Positions 49,298-61,751 of a DNA stretch of 64,000 bases are shown piece by piece; position 1 is the first letter of the stretch, and each line of letters starts with the position of its first letter. Origin of the DNA: Lucifuga dentata (taxonomy: Eukaryota; Chordata; Actinopteri; Ophidiiformes; Bythitidae); contig VXCM01000300.1 of NCBI GenBank assembly GCA_014773175.1, positions 26,001 to 90,000 of the forward strand, read 5' to 3'. The notes beneath the pieces were generated by a model that worked only from the letters and a program-made list of their open reading frames with translations, was not told where the DNA came from and searched no databases. Position numbers and translations under genes: made by a program.

Positions 49298-51979
49298 TAA
49301 CTTGATTGTGTATGTGCAAAACTTGTGTTGAAATGTTGAACTGTTTTCATTCATTTTAAAGGGGTTGTGCAGTATTTATTGTATCAAAGCATCATTATCT
49401 CTCATGTGTAACTAATGAATAGTTATAATATGGTGAGCCCAAATATTCTCATTTTCTTTTCTAACCTTATGACCTTTTTGAAGCCATATTTATCTTTTCA
49501 GCATCCTTCAGGAGCGCTTTTCACCCACAGTCTTTACATCATCCCTGTCTGACTCAGTTTTGACCTTCTGGCAAGCAAAACAAAATGTACGTGGTTGAGA
49601 AAATTTTCCAATGTGGAAATATGAAAGGGAGCAGAAAAATTATCCTTCATCCAACTTGGACACATAAAATGAATGTAATAACTGAGACTAATAACTTTAT
49701 GTTAAACACCAAGTGTCAGCAATATTTCCTATTAAATCTTTAAAGCACTTACAAAAATACAAAGTTTTTATGTATCTTTCATTATGTGCATTTTTCCTTG
49801 TAAGATTTTGTCAAATAAATATTTTTAATATAAACTAAATATTTACTGAGTATATGCACATTCATCAATACACATGCCATATTCATTCAAGTGCAATAAA
49901 TCACTAATAAGACATATGTGATTAATCAAACTTACACAGCACCTAGTCACTTTATAGCAGTTTTAATTCAAATGAAGCACATATAACACAAAATAAACTC
50001 TGGGCAAATGAACGATATTTTAATTTTACAGCGTTCTTTGTGTACATTCATTATATCATCATTATACAGCAGTGTTTTGCAGCAGGCTGTGAGTGTCTCG
50101 GCCTCAGTTGTGGTGCAGTAGCTCAGGTCTCAGGTAATGTCATCTGTGACTCTATAACACATTGATGCACTTGTTTAGGTAGAAGAATATACACACACAC
50201 ATACACATGCTGTAGCTGTGACACTTCATCCCTATGCTGTTTGGATTATGAGACTGCAACTCTCCACATGTCCACCAGTTGTCGCCCCTGAGTTTTCCTC
50301 CTGTGGTCAGTCACCTGACACACTCATCTGCTTCTAATTACCTGATCAGCCCTCTTCCTGTATATTGGTCACTTTGCTTTGTTCTCAGTTCTCATAAATG
50401 ATGTAGAGTTGCTTGTCATTACAGTATATTCTCAACAGTTCTAACCATTTTCACGTTTCGTCTACCAGCCTTCTTTTGAAGTCCCACCCTGTATTGTTTT
50501 ATCACAGTTTGTTTGCCTCAGCCTTATGCTGGATTTGATTGATTTGATTTGATTTGATTTGGCACAAAATAACAAAGCATATCAAAAAAAAAAAAAAAAA
50601 ANAAAAAAAAAAAAAAAAACATCATTAAAAAAATCATAAAATGTTCTGGAGGAGGCAGCACTTATCGTGGCCTCCCCCAACATAAAAGATAAATTACATT
50701 TAGTACAAACTCACAGTAAAAAAGAGAAAAGGAAAAAAACATAAAAATAAAAACAAACACAAAAAGGAAAATAAAAGAAGAAAGAAAAAAATCAGTAAAA
50801 TTAGCAGGCAGATATCAATGTTTTCTTCGAACTGTCTTTGTATGATTGCAAGCAAGATGATGAATCCAACAAAATCGTATGAATTCCATATCTGAACTCC
50901 TCCTCACATGTTGGTGTGTGGTATCCAGAATATTCTACTGTTTTCAATTAGAGGATAACAGAAAACTCTCTTCTTGAATTAGCCAGTGGAATTCTCCTAG
51001 TTTTTGTGTTTTTGCAAAATAGGATGAACCCATATGTGTCCATATGTGCCTGCCTTTCTTGTTGGTTTTTAAATGAGTATTAAAAAACATCCAGAGCCAG
51101 AGAATTCCTGCTTTTATAACTTTGTGCAAAATGCTAAAACTCTACCTTCCAATACTGAAGTACATCCCATCAAATTACCATGGCAACATCATCATGTGCC
51201 ATCTGCAGTTGACAGAGATACCACTATAACGACAGGTAAGACTGTTTTTACCATCAATCCAGCATTGCGACTTTTTCTGCCTGTTCTGCCTGGCTCTTTG
51301 TTGTCAATCATAAGCCTACAGGCCCTATTTACACCTGGCATTAACATCTGATCTAGTTAACTGCATGTTAATACAAAGTGTAAATGCTGGCCAAACACAT
51401 TATGATCTGAATGCTACTCTAATCAACACATGCAATTATCCAGGTACTGGTGGACTAAGATTGCATTTTAATGCAAGATCTGAAAGAGACCATAAACTAG
51501 TGTTTTCCTGCTTGTCCCCTTTGGAATTATTTGTGAGAATTAGATTTAAGTAAGTGCTTCACACTAGAAACTTCTCTTCTGTCTACATCTGGGTCCAAGC
51601 CTTGAAACAACTCTTGCGTCACTTAGAGCAGTTTATAATTTCCGATAGTACTAGCAAGCACTGCTACCGTTTGGGATAACAACAGGACATCGGGAGCATT
51701 TAAGCAAATTAAGCTTTCTAATGTCACTCTAACATGCCTATTTAAGACTCAACTTCAAACGCATTATCATCTGAAAGGAAATTTAGTTTGAGCAGGCATT
51801 AAAGGACACTGAAAAATAGAAAATAGACATTTAAATAAAGAAGGGAAACAAATCAGAATGACAAGATGACAGAATGGATACAGACATACCTATCATTTGG
51901 ATTTATGAATGGATTTATGGATTTTGAGTTGACAACCAACAGACAAAATTAGCTCACAAGTGTAAATCATACCTTTCAA
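48030..51979. other. Intergenic, no gene recognised
   Basis: AT-rich. It holds a (GT)n at 49252-49294, a poly-T at 48761-48781 and an A-rich repeat-like block with N (50602) around 50540-50830. Frames such as 48394-48798 (134 codons, plus) are AT-driven and unlike any known protein. Confidence 0.5.
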
Positions 51980-52946
51980 TTATTCATATTCTAAAGATCT
52001 CCTTCCATTTCGTGGCTGTAAATACAAACAAATGTTACTTAATGATTACAATGTTAAATGAAGGAATTTCTTTTTTTTTTTCTTTTTTTTTTTTTTTTTN
52101 TTTTTTTTTTTTTTTTTACTCATGTTTCCTGATATGAGCATGTTCGTACCCGATATTGGAAGTAACCTCTGCTCTGGATTCCTCCAGGTCCCTGGAGGTC
52201 AGCCTGCAAAGACACGACAACCACAGACTTTAGCTGTGAGCACATGCAAACATTCCCTTTGTATTAATCATTTCCTCCATTTTGCTTCTGTAGTGACGTT
52301 TTCTATTTTAAGTAGATAACAGGAGGTCTTTGATGTTTCACCTTTTCTTCCACCAACAAAGCTCAAACCTTTCATTCACATCAGGAGTTTTCAACACAAA
52401 CACTTTCCAAGCTACTGCTCACAATTCCTGTGTGTCCTCTTTGTGAATGTCAGTGCTGCTTGACAGCGTTGAGGGATAAATTCACTTGTCAGCTGCACTA
52501 ATTTTAGACCATAATTACCCTCAGCTTGGGAAAGAACAACTAATGTGGACAGAGATTGTACAGAGAGCGAGGAAAGCTGTCCAAGCGTATGAAACATTAC
52601 TGACATGTAAGCTCAGAAAGAGGAAAACATACATTCAATCAACATACAAACATAAAAAAGTAGAAAAAGCCTTCCTAATTTTTCAGCCAAGGATCCCACT
52701 GAGAGATCCGCATGCATTACTAATGCATTTAATAATGCTGAAAAATGAATTTCAGGATTGATTGATTACTATATGATGTTTTGAATGCCACAAAAAAAGC
52801 ATCTTTGTTTTATGAATATGATGTAAAGCAGCAGAGAATGAATGGAGAACCAACATGGATGGTACATACACTCATTGAGACTCCCCTCTCTCTTCTGGTA
52901 TGGAGTTTAGACACTAGATGCAGGAATGGGTGCAACACAGGGGTCT

Positions 52947-52998
<52 letters not shown>

Positions 52999-54647
52999 CA
53001 AAGAAACAAATGTGACTAACAGCTTCCCTTAGAGAGAGCAAAAGAGGACTATATGGAATTTAGAGAGATGAAGAGAGAAATACACATAAAGAACATGTGA
53101 CGGAGAAATACAAACAATACAAATCTTTCCTCTGTGCAGTGACTTCTTTATTGCAGCGTTGGTGTTGATGCTTTGATAAACACCTCACATTCTACATTCT
53201 TCACATGCCAGCAATCCAGAAGCATAATAGCTTTATATTTCATATAAGAAATATCTGTTGTTAATACACCCAGCAGGTAAATGTGCACCCTGGGATGCTG
53301 TGTAGGTGTGAACCATAAAATGCACATGAAAGAACAATAACTAAAATAAATATTCATCACCTCTGTCTGTATTCATCACCACATTCAGAATGTAAATATG
53401 TCACGCTGCTCTTTTTCCAGCTCTCTGAATCATCACGGTTGACTTTCATCTACTTTAATAAACTTTCCTACTTTGACCATAAAATTAACTGATTAGCTAA
53501 CAAAATTAAGAGGGGACACATTAATTGCTCAAATAACCACACATAGCAAATAAAAACAATCTAAAGACTAAATACCACCAACTAACTCCCTGATAGGTAA
53601 TTAGTGAGTTGTATTCATTTTATGTGAGAAAGACTGGTGAAAAACAGATGACAGGACAAAAATAATTTCTCATGCAGCTGCAATGAACTATTCTGTCACC
53701 TTTATAAACAGAATGCTGCCTGACATACAGAGCACGCATGGTGTGAGGAGATTTAACTATAGTTTTCAGTGTTTATGCATGCATTCATAGAATATGTACA
53801 TTAGCATTCATATAGTGCCATGTAGTTTTGCCCTGGGGAATGAAGTGCAGATGATTTCCATAGGTGTTTTTACCTGATGTATAATAACTCTAAGAGAGTA
53901 CTTTTCTGCACTGCCCACATTGAGCAATGTGAGACAAAAAGTGCAGGTCACAAACATTGTGAGGTGTCATGTTAACCAACACAGCAATGCAGATGTGTCT
54001 TTCAAGTCAGTGCACTTACAGAGCCTTGTGATCTGCGTAATGAACTAAAAACTACACATTTGTGACACGTATAGAAGAACCAACCAGCCACATGCACAAA
54101 CGTAGACGTACCATTTATCAGCAGGTTTGAGCTTGTGGTGTGTGGTGTGTCTCTATGCATGTTCTAGTAACCATTTACAGAAAATAAGTCAAATATAAAA
54201 GTAATTCATTCTTACCCTTTTGCTATTTTCTCGCACTTTCAGCTCCTGAGCAAGCAACAAGATGTTGACAACAAAATGAATCTGTTATCTCTAACCATGA
54301 GTGATCAAGCAAACATGTGAAAAGAATTTTTAATTACTGTTATTCATGACACACACACGACTACTTCTGAGATATTCTTATCAAAAAGAATGAAGTACCT
54401 TTGACCTCTGAACCAGCATCAAGACACAGAGTTCTCCTAAGACATCAGATGGCTGAAATAGTTATGAGAAAGAAGATTGTGTATTAAAAATAACAATCTA
54501 TCATAAACTATATGTCTATAAGAGCAAGTCAAACAGATAACCCGCTTGTAAGGGTTTTTATTCGCTCACCCAAAGCTGCCAGTCTGCAGAGAGGTAGGAT
54601 GAACAAACGACGTCTATCTGTGGAGCATCACAGAGGAGTTCACAGGG

Positions 54648-54690
<43 letters not shown>

Positions 54691-55610
54691 GACTTGGGTA
54701 CCTGGTTGAGTTGCTGACCCTCCTCTATGGCTTGTTGAAGTTCTGCTGGAGCGCCTTTAATTTCATGCAGCAACAGCAAAATACAAAGTAAATAAATAAT
54801 ATGGATTTGAATAACATTGTCATAAAACATATGATGTGCATGAAATACGTCTTCTGACAGCAACAATAAAAAAATATACTGATAAAACAGCAATAAACAG
54901 GTTAGTGGTGCCTGTTTTTTTTCATGTGATGAAAACTGTGCGTGATCATGATTGCTGTGGATGTCCATTAACCTGGGAAAAGCATTATTATAGAACATTA
55001 TTATTATAGAAGTTACAGTGGAGAATGTTGCTTTAGTATCACAGCCTGCTGTGGTTATCTGGTCTTGACAACATTTGTGAATTTTCCCTGTATTACGCAT
55101 TAACTGTTCTTTAATCATGTCATAATCCACTTTTAATCTTTCCAAGGAAACCAATCAACAGCCCACGATATGTGAGCTTGTCAACTCCCAAAGCTATGAG
55201 TCAACGCAAAGATCACTTTGACATTATATCAAAACAGCAGAGGTGATTGTCGGAAACACTTCAGTCTCTGTCACATTGTATCAGACAGCAGATCTCAATT
55301 CAGAGTATCTGGCTGCAAATTTCTGTTCAGTCAAGTCGAGTTTGACATCACATCAGTCAGTCAGCCAGCAAGAAAATAAATGGCAAAGAACAATGGATGG
55401 ATGGATGGATGGATGGATGGATGGATGCTGAGATATGGTAGAGAGTAAGGTCACTGAAATTTAGGCTAGTTACTTNTTTTTTTTTTTTTTTTTTTTGGTC
55501 AAAACAAAGAAAATAACACATAAAAAATGGTGTCTATGTTCATAATATTGATGTGAGTCAGTAGCAGGCAAATGTACAATAAGTTACATTAAAATAAGGC
55601 ATTTTCAACT

Positions 55611-55672
<62 letters not shown>

Positions 55673-55912
55673 ATCTATACACATGTATCTATCTTATTGT
55701 GAAACACATAAAGTTATTGACCTATAGTAAATTATTTGTTGATATTATTATTATTATTGTTATTCTTATTCTTATTCTTATTCTTCTTCTTATTATTATT
55801 ATTACTTGGCTACATTTTCAATGTTAATTTTTTTTAAATTTGTATTCAATATGATGTTGAATTAATCCTTTTACTGTATGTCTTCTTTATATTTTTAATT
55901 TAAAAAATTGTC

Positions 55913-55979
<67 letters not shown>

Positions 55980-56290
55980 TGAATCAAATCGCAAAATAAT
56001 AAGAGTTACTTTAGACTGAAGTGACCTACTCAAGAAAGAAAGAAAAACACCCTGGAGTTACTTTTTGGGGGGTCCTTGGTGTTCTAACACGCGTTTATCT
56101 TCTAAACATCTTTAAAACAATCATTGCATCACTTACTTTTGCAGCCTGGGAGGGTGAAGATGAGCAGGGCTGTGAGGGTGATGCAGGCGATGCTGAGTGG
56201 ACACATGCCGCCGCTGCTGCCCGTCAAGCCGCTCGGGCTGCCGGGTGCTCCGCGCTGAGCAGCTGGGCTTTGGCTCTGGAACGTCCTCAT
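51980..56290 (-). CDS. nmu: Neuromedin U precursor (NMU), eight coding exons identified
   Basis: Secreted precursor of an amidated peptide acting on NMU receptors in feeding, stress, smooth-muscle and circadian control. Exons in transcript order: 56137-56290, 54702-54754, 54570-54617, 54399-54452, 54216-54245, 52870-52944, 52150-52203, 51980-52015; all junctions keep frame, giving 167 aa (human 174). Exon 1 encodes an N-terminal extension and a signal-peptide core (CPLSIACITLTALLIFTLPGC), so a downstream Met may also serve. Next come APAELQQAIEEGQQLNQ, IDVVCSSYLSADWQLW, PSDVLGELCVLMLVQRSK and ELKVRENSKR (dibasic end), then a segment with VLHPFLHLVSKLHTRR, then LQGPGGIQSRGYFQYR, then PRNGRRSLEYE-stop. 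The signature ...RPRN-G-RR supplies the amidated C-terminal Asn (Gly donor) and the cleavage site. I could not find the exon for the FLFHYSK-type segment that mammals have after the KR site. Confidence 0.93.
52948..52996. repeat. (CA)24 microsatellite abutting an nmu splice acceptor
   Basis: On the coding (minus) strand it is a (TG)n tract ending in tgtcag, the acceptor of exon 52870-52944. It takes the place of a polypyrimidine tract. Confidence 0.95.
54651..54690. repeat. (GAAA)n in the 84-bp nmu intron 2
   Basis: About ten GAAA units (CTTT on the coding strand) between the donor at 54701 and the acceptor at 54618. They may act as pyrimidine-rich sequence for this very short intron. Confidence 0.95.
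55396..55428. repeat. (GGAT)n microsatellite
   Basis: About eight GGAT units in nmu intron 1, followed by a poly-T with N at 55476. Confidence 0.9.
55611..55678. repeat. (TCTA)n array, nmu intron 1
   Basis: About 16 TCTA/CTAT units. It is complementary in sequence to the GATA array at 55914-55979, about 240 bp away in the same intron. Confidence 0.95.
55914..55979. repeat. (GATA)n array, nmu intron 1
   Basis: About 16 GATA units, the inverted counterpart of 55611-55678. Between them lies AT-rich TTA/TTC-repeat sequence. Confidence 0.95.
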
Positions 56291-56480
56291 CTTCCTCTCA
56301 CCGGATTTTCCTCTTTATTGGTTCGGTTGGCTTCTTTGACTTCTTTGCTCTTCTGAAACTTTCTGCCTCACATCAGAGAGATTTGAAGGTTTGTGTCACA
56401 CCCTCCGTGCGCGCTGACACTGGCTGCGTCATTAGAACCCCGCGCGTAAAAGTTATTCGATCTGATCAACAGGTGATGCG
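56291..56480 (-). promoter_or_regulatory. nmu upstream region
   Basis: Sequence 5' of the nmu start on the minus strand: modestly CpG-rich (gcgcgctgacac, ccgcgcgtaaaag) with a half-CRE-like tgacgcag near 56430. No TATA box is evident. Called from position only. Confidence 0.35.
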
Positions 56481-56640
56481 GCGATGAAGTTTGTTATTCT
56501 TCTCATAATTTATTATGTCGAGCTCTTCAGGGGGAGGACACATGGCAACATCTGCAACATAATGCAAAGAGTCCTGTCATGAATCTTACCTTTCTAGACT
56601 TTTAATGCTAAATGTGTGTCAGAGATTTATTCCCATACAT

Positions 56641-56735
56641 TATTTTTTTTTTTTTTTTNTTTTTTTTTTTTTTCTTCTTCTTCTTCTTCTTCTTCTTCTT
56701 CTTCTTCTTCTTCTTTCTTTGTTTTTATCTTTTCT
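56641..56735. repeat. Poly-T with N (56659) followed by (TTC)n
   Basis: Homopolymer join plus about 14 TTC units. The surrounding 56480-57340 has no gene. Confidence 0.9.
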
Positions 56736-57344
56736 TTTTTTCTGTCTGCATATATAGTTGTGGTATATGCCAAGACTGGCACAAACGTTGTTTATATGCA
56801 TTATTCCCATACATTTTGAGGCCATAATTTGTGTTTTTGTTGTATTGAATTGTAAACCTAATATTTCAGGCTATCCCTGCAGCAAAAAAGGAGGTGTTGT
56901 ATGGGAAGTGAATATGGGGGCATATAGCAAGGCAAAAGAATGCTTTCCTGCATAATGAAGGCATAATGGCTTTGATAATGACAATGATGCGACACATATG
57001 GCTGATACAGAATCGCTCCTTATTTTATTGCAGAAACAGTCAAAGAGAATTTATTTAGTGCTGAAAACTGGAGTGACTAAATCCACAGTTTTGGAACTGT
57101 AGTTATTTTAAAGCAAAAATTGTAGTCTTAACTGCACAAGACTTTGGACACTTCAGCTTTTTTTTTTTTTTTTTTTTTTTACATTAGAAAGAATGTTAAG
57201 TGCCACAATCCAGCTAAGAGATATGTTTATTTGCATTAAAACTTCAATTCTACTCCAATTAAAGCAATAAATAATTTTGTTTCAAATGTCATGCAGCATA
57301 CTGTATACGTTCTGAGTAATAACAGACCTAGATTTTGATTGATT

Positions 57345-57398
57345 GATCATTTTTATGCTTGAGTAAATCAATTGATTTACTCAAGCATAAAAATGATC
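57345..57398. repeat. Perfect 54-bp palindrome
   Basis: 27 bases beginning gatcatttttatgcttgagt and ending ...aaatcaa are followed with no spacer by their exact reverse complement. Confidence 0.95.
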
Positions 57399-57399
57399 C

Positions 57400-58270
57400 A
57401 TTGTTTTATAATCTGTGTAAGCAATCTACAGATTCATTTGCTCACTTCCCTTTATATGCCAATTAAGCAAAAATACATGTACTGTATAGTTGTACAGTAT
57501 GTTATGACTGAATTAGATTAATTCCATCTGCTTGTCTTAATCAGACAACAGTGGCTATGTAAACATACTGACTGAGAGCAATGAATTTTCTTTGCTTTCA
57601 TCTGTTCATCTACTAAATTAGAGTTCCTCAAACATTTTGAACTAAATATCAAATAAAAATACCCTTACTATGAGAGCTATTTTATTTGTAAATAATTTGC
57701 ACAATAACAGAATTTTGGCACATTTCAATTGTTTTGATTGTCTGCATAAAATTCCAGTCCTCATGTTTACCGCCAAGGGCGCCTCAATTCCCATCAGTGG
57801 TACACCTGCCACAGTTTGAGAACCACGATATGCTAAATACATCAAAACATGAGTCTAAAGATTAATTTGTCAATTTTTCAACATTAGAATGGAAAAAGCA
57901 GCATAAAAATAAGATAATTAGAAAGCTACATTCTATCTGGCATTGTTGTAATTCTATTATGATTAAAAGTTTAACAATTGCATTTTCATTGTCAAACTAT
58001 AACATGAATGTTAAGTTTTCTATTCTTGCCAACCTCCTAACTTCAACAAAACCCTGTGTTATCTGTAACAATCTCATACTTTTTGGTCAAGATTTTCAAA
58101 GATATCAAATGTGGCAGACCTGAATTTAGGAGAAATGTTAAATAGTATCCACAGGAAATCTAGAATAAGAGGAAATTTTAAGTTAAATTCAATGCTGGAA
58201 GATGTTAAAATTGTGTGGTGCATTATTTTTTGTAGATATATTTTATTTGGAGTTACTGGAAGGTTGCACA
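57400..58270. other. Nothing recognised
   Basis: AT-rich intergenic sequence with no open frame of note. Confidence 0.5.
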
Positions 58271-58274
58271 GAGC

Positions 58275-58825
58275 TTAAAGGGCCATATATGTGATTTTGC
58301 ATGTTTGAGCCCAATAAATACTACTCGTATACGTGTTACGTTACTGACAACCACTTTCCAAAACATATAAACTGCATTTTAGTTTTCCTTTTTTATTTTG
58401 TCAAGTCCCTTAATCTTTCAAAATCAAATATTCAGGTGATACACCCACCTTATAATTCAGTGTTTCACATGCTTACACATACATCATTTTAATTTCTCAA
58501 TTTAAAAAAAGTCTTCTGCTGGGACTATATTCCCTGGTGGAGACATATATTTTCTTCTGTGCAACTGATTGGATCAGATGGATCAGTTAAATTAAATAAC
58601 TTTGACAAAACACTTTGGTTTGACGTTTCAAGTCTACAAGTTGAATTTAACGTAGTACAGGAGTGAACTGAAAACTGAAATGGCAGCCTGGAAGGTAGGA
58701 AAAACAATTCTAAAATGTACCGCTACAGTAATATGTTTTTGAAAATGGTTGGCAGTAATGTTACATGTATGCAGGTTGTATTCGTTGTGTTCAAACATGC
58801 AAAAATCATTAGTATACTCCTTTAA
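58275..58825 (+). mobile_element. MITE family A, copy 8 (forward)
   Basis: Begins ttaaagggccatatatgtg, with 'gagcccaataaatac' and 'ttacgttactgacaaccac', and ends 'ttagtatactcctttaa'. Inverted ends of about 100 bp and the usual interior. Confidence 0.75.
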
Positions 58826-59375
58826 AAATGTCATCATGTCAGTGCATTGCTGCTATTATGTAAAGCTAATACTTTGATTATTACTGTAAAATGGCTCATT
58901 ACAAACTGCTGAATTACCTTCTATCATGAAAATCAGAGATAATGTGTGGTCATTGTGCCTGTGTGTAAACACATTATATGTTATTTTTGATCTGTTATGA
59001 TAAACCTGAGGAGATAATAAGACAGTCTCCACAATGAATATGAGATAAATAACATGCTATTACAGAGAAGGATGGAATTGCTTTAGTATTATTGATCCTA
59101 TTGTTACAAGAAGGGAGGTTGGATTTATTTCAGTGCTATGAAGAAGAGATATTGGTCTACTGATATAGGGAAGAAAGAGTTTGAATATCTATTGAATTAA
59201 TATGGATATTCCAGAAGGATTTGGAATACACAAATCCTGTGTGTTTGTTGTGTGGCATTTAACAGAATGCCAGTTGCTCGTGCACTCAAAATGACAATAA
59301 CCTTGTCTGAGAGGATCATTTTCTGAGTCATTACCTTCATTACCTGGTCAGAAAGTATTTCATATCTTATTGTTG

Positions 59376-59450
59376 CAAAAAAAAAAAAAAAANAAAAAAA
59401 AAAAAAAACAAAACAAAACAAAAACAAACAAACAAACAAACAAAAAAAAC
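59376..59450. repeat. Poly-A with N (59393) then (CAAA)n
   Basis: Homopolymer join followed by CAAA/CAAAA repeats. The stretch 58826-60150 contains no recognised gene. Confidence 0.9.
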
Positions 59451-60579
59451 GCTCATCTATAAGTCACAGTGCTGTGTAAACAGGATACACTCATAACTCC
59501 TGCCTTCATCGTCCTTTGCACTTTTAGCCCTTATGTCACTTTGGCTGAGAGCACTGGTGAAGTGCACTGATAATTGAACAATTCCAGGCAGCGATCATAC
59601 TCATCCACACCCTTGTCATCCTCCCACACTCTGCTCTCTCTCTTCCCCCTCTCTCTCTCACACACACACACATACACACTCTTTCTCCATTTTTCTTTAT
59701 TAAATTAAGACCAAACAGTGGAGGTTATAGGGTGAATGTAGCAATTTTCCAATCAGCAAGATTACAAGATTACAAAGATCTATTTATACTGTACGTGTGT
59801 GTGTTTTCACAGCATCTTCATAGAAAGTTTATGGGCTCTTTGAGGTAGAGAAGCTGTAGTAATAACAGTGATTGTTACCATAACATCAAATTGCTAACTT
59901 GCTGTGTTTCTTGGCTCCTGAAAGCTCTTGAGACGACTTCACTTGTTCCACTATTCTGGTAACGTGTCAAAATGTCATGACCTTTAGAAAGTTTTGGATT
60001 ATGAAGCTGAATGGCATTTGCATGCTTTGTTCTAACTGGTTTGTTTGAGTAAAGCCGCAAAGCTACCAAGGGAAAGTGATTCACACACTTTCATCACAGA
60101 TCACAGTGTGTAATTTGCTGCTGTTTTAGAGTCCAGATTTCTCATCATGGCACGCTTGTTGCACAAATAAGTGGATCATCCTGGTCCTCATGGATTCTTC
60201 ACTGGACCTTAATTTCAAAAGACCTGGACCCCTCCATCCATCTTTAAGTCTGATTATGTGGGTTTCTTCTGAGTACTGCAGTTTCCAAAATCATCTAAAG
60301 ATATCTGATAGGTCAATGCTCCTGCCTTCGTCCTTCACTTGTTGGCTGTAAACCTGGAGTTGGTCCCTGAACACCGCACTATGGCTGTCTACTGTTCCTC
60401 AATGGATCTCAATAAAGTTGTAAACTTAAACACCCTCCCACCCTCACCTGTTCCTCTAGTCTACCAGACACAACTTTCAAGCTGTCCTGTCTATGGACTC
60501 TACCCCACTCTCCTTTCTACCCATGGACAAGTAACAATGTGAAGAAGATTCCACCTGTCATTATTTTCTTTACTGGGCC

Positions 60580-60960
60580 ATCTTACTGACTTTTTAGGAT
60601 TGTTGGATTTACTACGTTACTGTGGACTTAGATCTTCTTGCTGGATCATGGCTCAATCATTATTATATATCTTTCACTTTCATTCCTTTTGATGGAGTAA
60701 TTGTTACTTTGTTTTCATTCCTTGTAATTTGTCTTCTTCCCCTGTGGTTCCTATATTACACACCTCTGAGGGAGGGGGCTGCATTTTGATTTTCCTCTCC
60801 TGAGGGTTCTTCCATTTTTTCCCCTTACATGCTAAGTTTTTTTGGGAAAGTTTGTTCCCTGTCTTCCTGAAGAGCTTGGTGGGTTGGGAACCATTGTTTT
60901 GTGGGCTTGTAAAGCCCCTTTGAGACATTGTATGGAATATTTGAGTGGACTACTGCAGCA
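60580..60960 (+). repeat. Non-LTR retroelement 3' tail remnant
   Basis: Contains 'ctgagggttcttcca', 'gaagagcttggtgggttgggaaccattg' and 'cttgtaaagcccctttgagac', the typical 3' end of teleost LINE/SINE families. The upstream part (60150-60580) may belong to the same element but has no intact frame. Confidence 0.55.
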
Positions 60961-61751
60961 TTAGAAATGAACTACAGTTTTATTGTCTGTATTGCCGTGA
61001 TACAGGTTAATATGCTCCAAATAAGACACAGACATTTATATTCTTACATGGACAAAACAGACAGCTGTCTTCATGTCCATGAATGAAAAAAGAAAGAAAA
61101 AAAAAAACAAAGAGGGAGAGTGAGCTATTAACCAGTTAAATAATTATCCATTATGTCAAGACTTTATTGTGTTTCCAAATCGTGGAAATCATGAATATCA
61201 ATAACAGAAAACAGCTGCATCCAGTTTATATGCCAACACCCTGCAATCTGCATTAATATTTTATTTCTGTCTTGTTTCCATTTTGTGCACATGGGTGGAG
61301 AACAGAGTTGGTCTGATATAAATACTAATCTGTGTGATGTGCTTAGAATTTGGTTACAACTCAGAGTGAAGACTGTCAATGCAGAGGTGACTTTATAAAT
61401 CTAAATATCAGACAAAAACATTCTCTTCTCTTCATTCTGAGGGAGTATTTCCATTCTAATATGCTGCTCAGTTTGGGTTACATACTAAATTGGGAATTGA
61501 TGGTTTCATGTTACATAAGTTAATAATCAGTGATTATTACATGGATTAATCACATCACTAATGTGGATTCTAAATGTAAGGAAACTTGTGGTCATAAATT
61601 GGATCATTTTTATTGTGCAATTAGCTTTTCATTTTAGCTCATATTTTGCTGCTTATATACATACATCATCTGAGCCACAAAACAGATCCTCAGACTTAGA
61701 CTCATATTACATAGAATTGCAATATATTATATTATGCTACATAACAATAAG

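Noticed and set aside
50944..51129. Minus-strand frame containing FAKTQKLGE, resembling the SKTQKLGK segment of mammalian NMU
   Set aside because: It lies downstream of the nmu stop, in the wrong gene order and without splice sites. Judged coincidence.
54570..54583. 14-nt micro-exon (actggcagctttgg) for nmu
   Set aside because: The acceptor-like ctctgcag is internal to a longer exon (54570-54617) whose translation IDVVCSSYLSADWQLW matches NMU; the 14-nt version breaks the frame.
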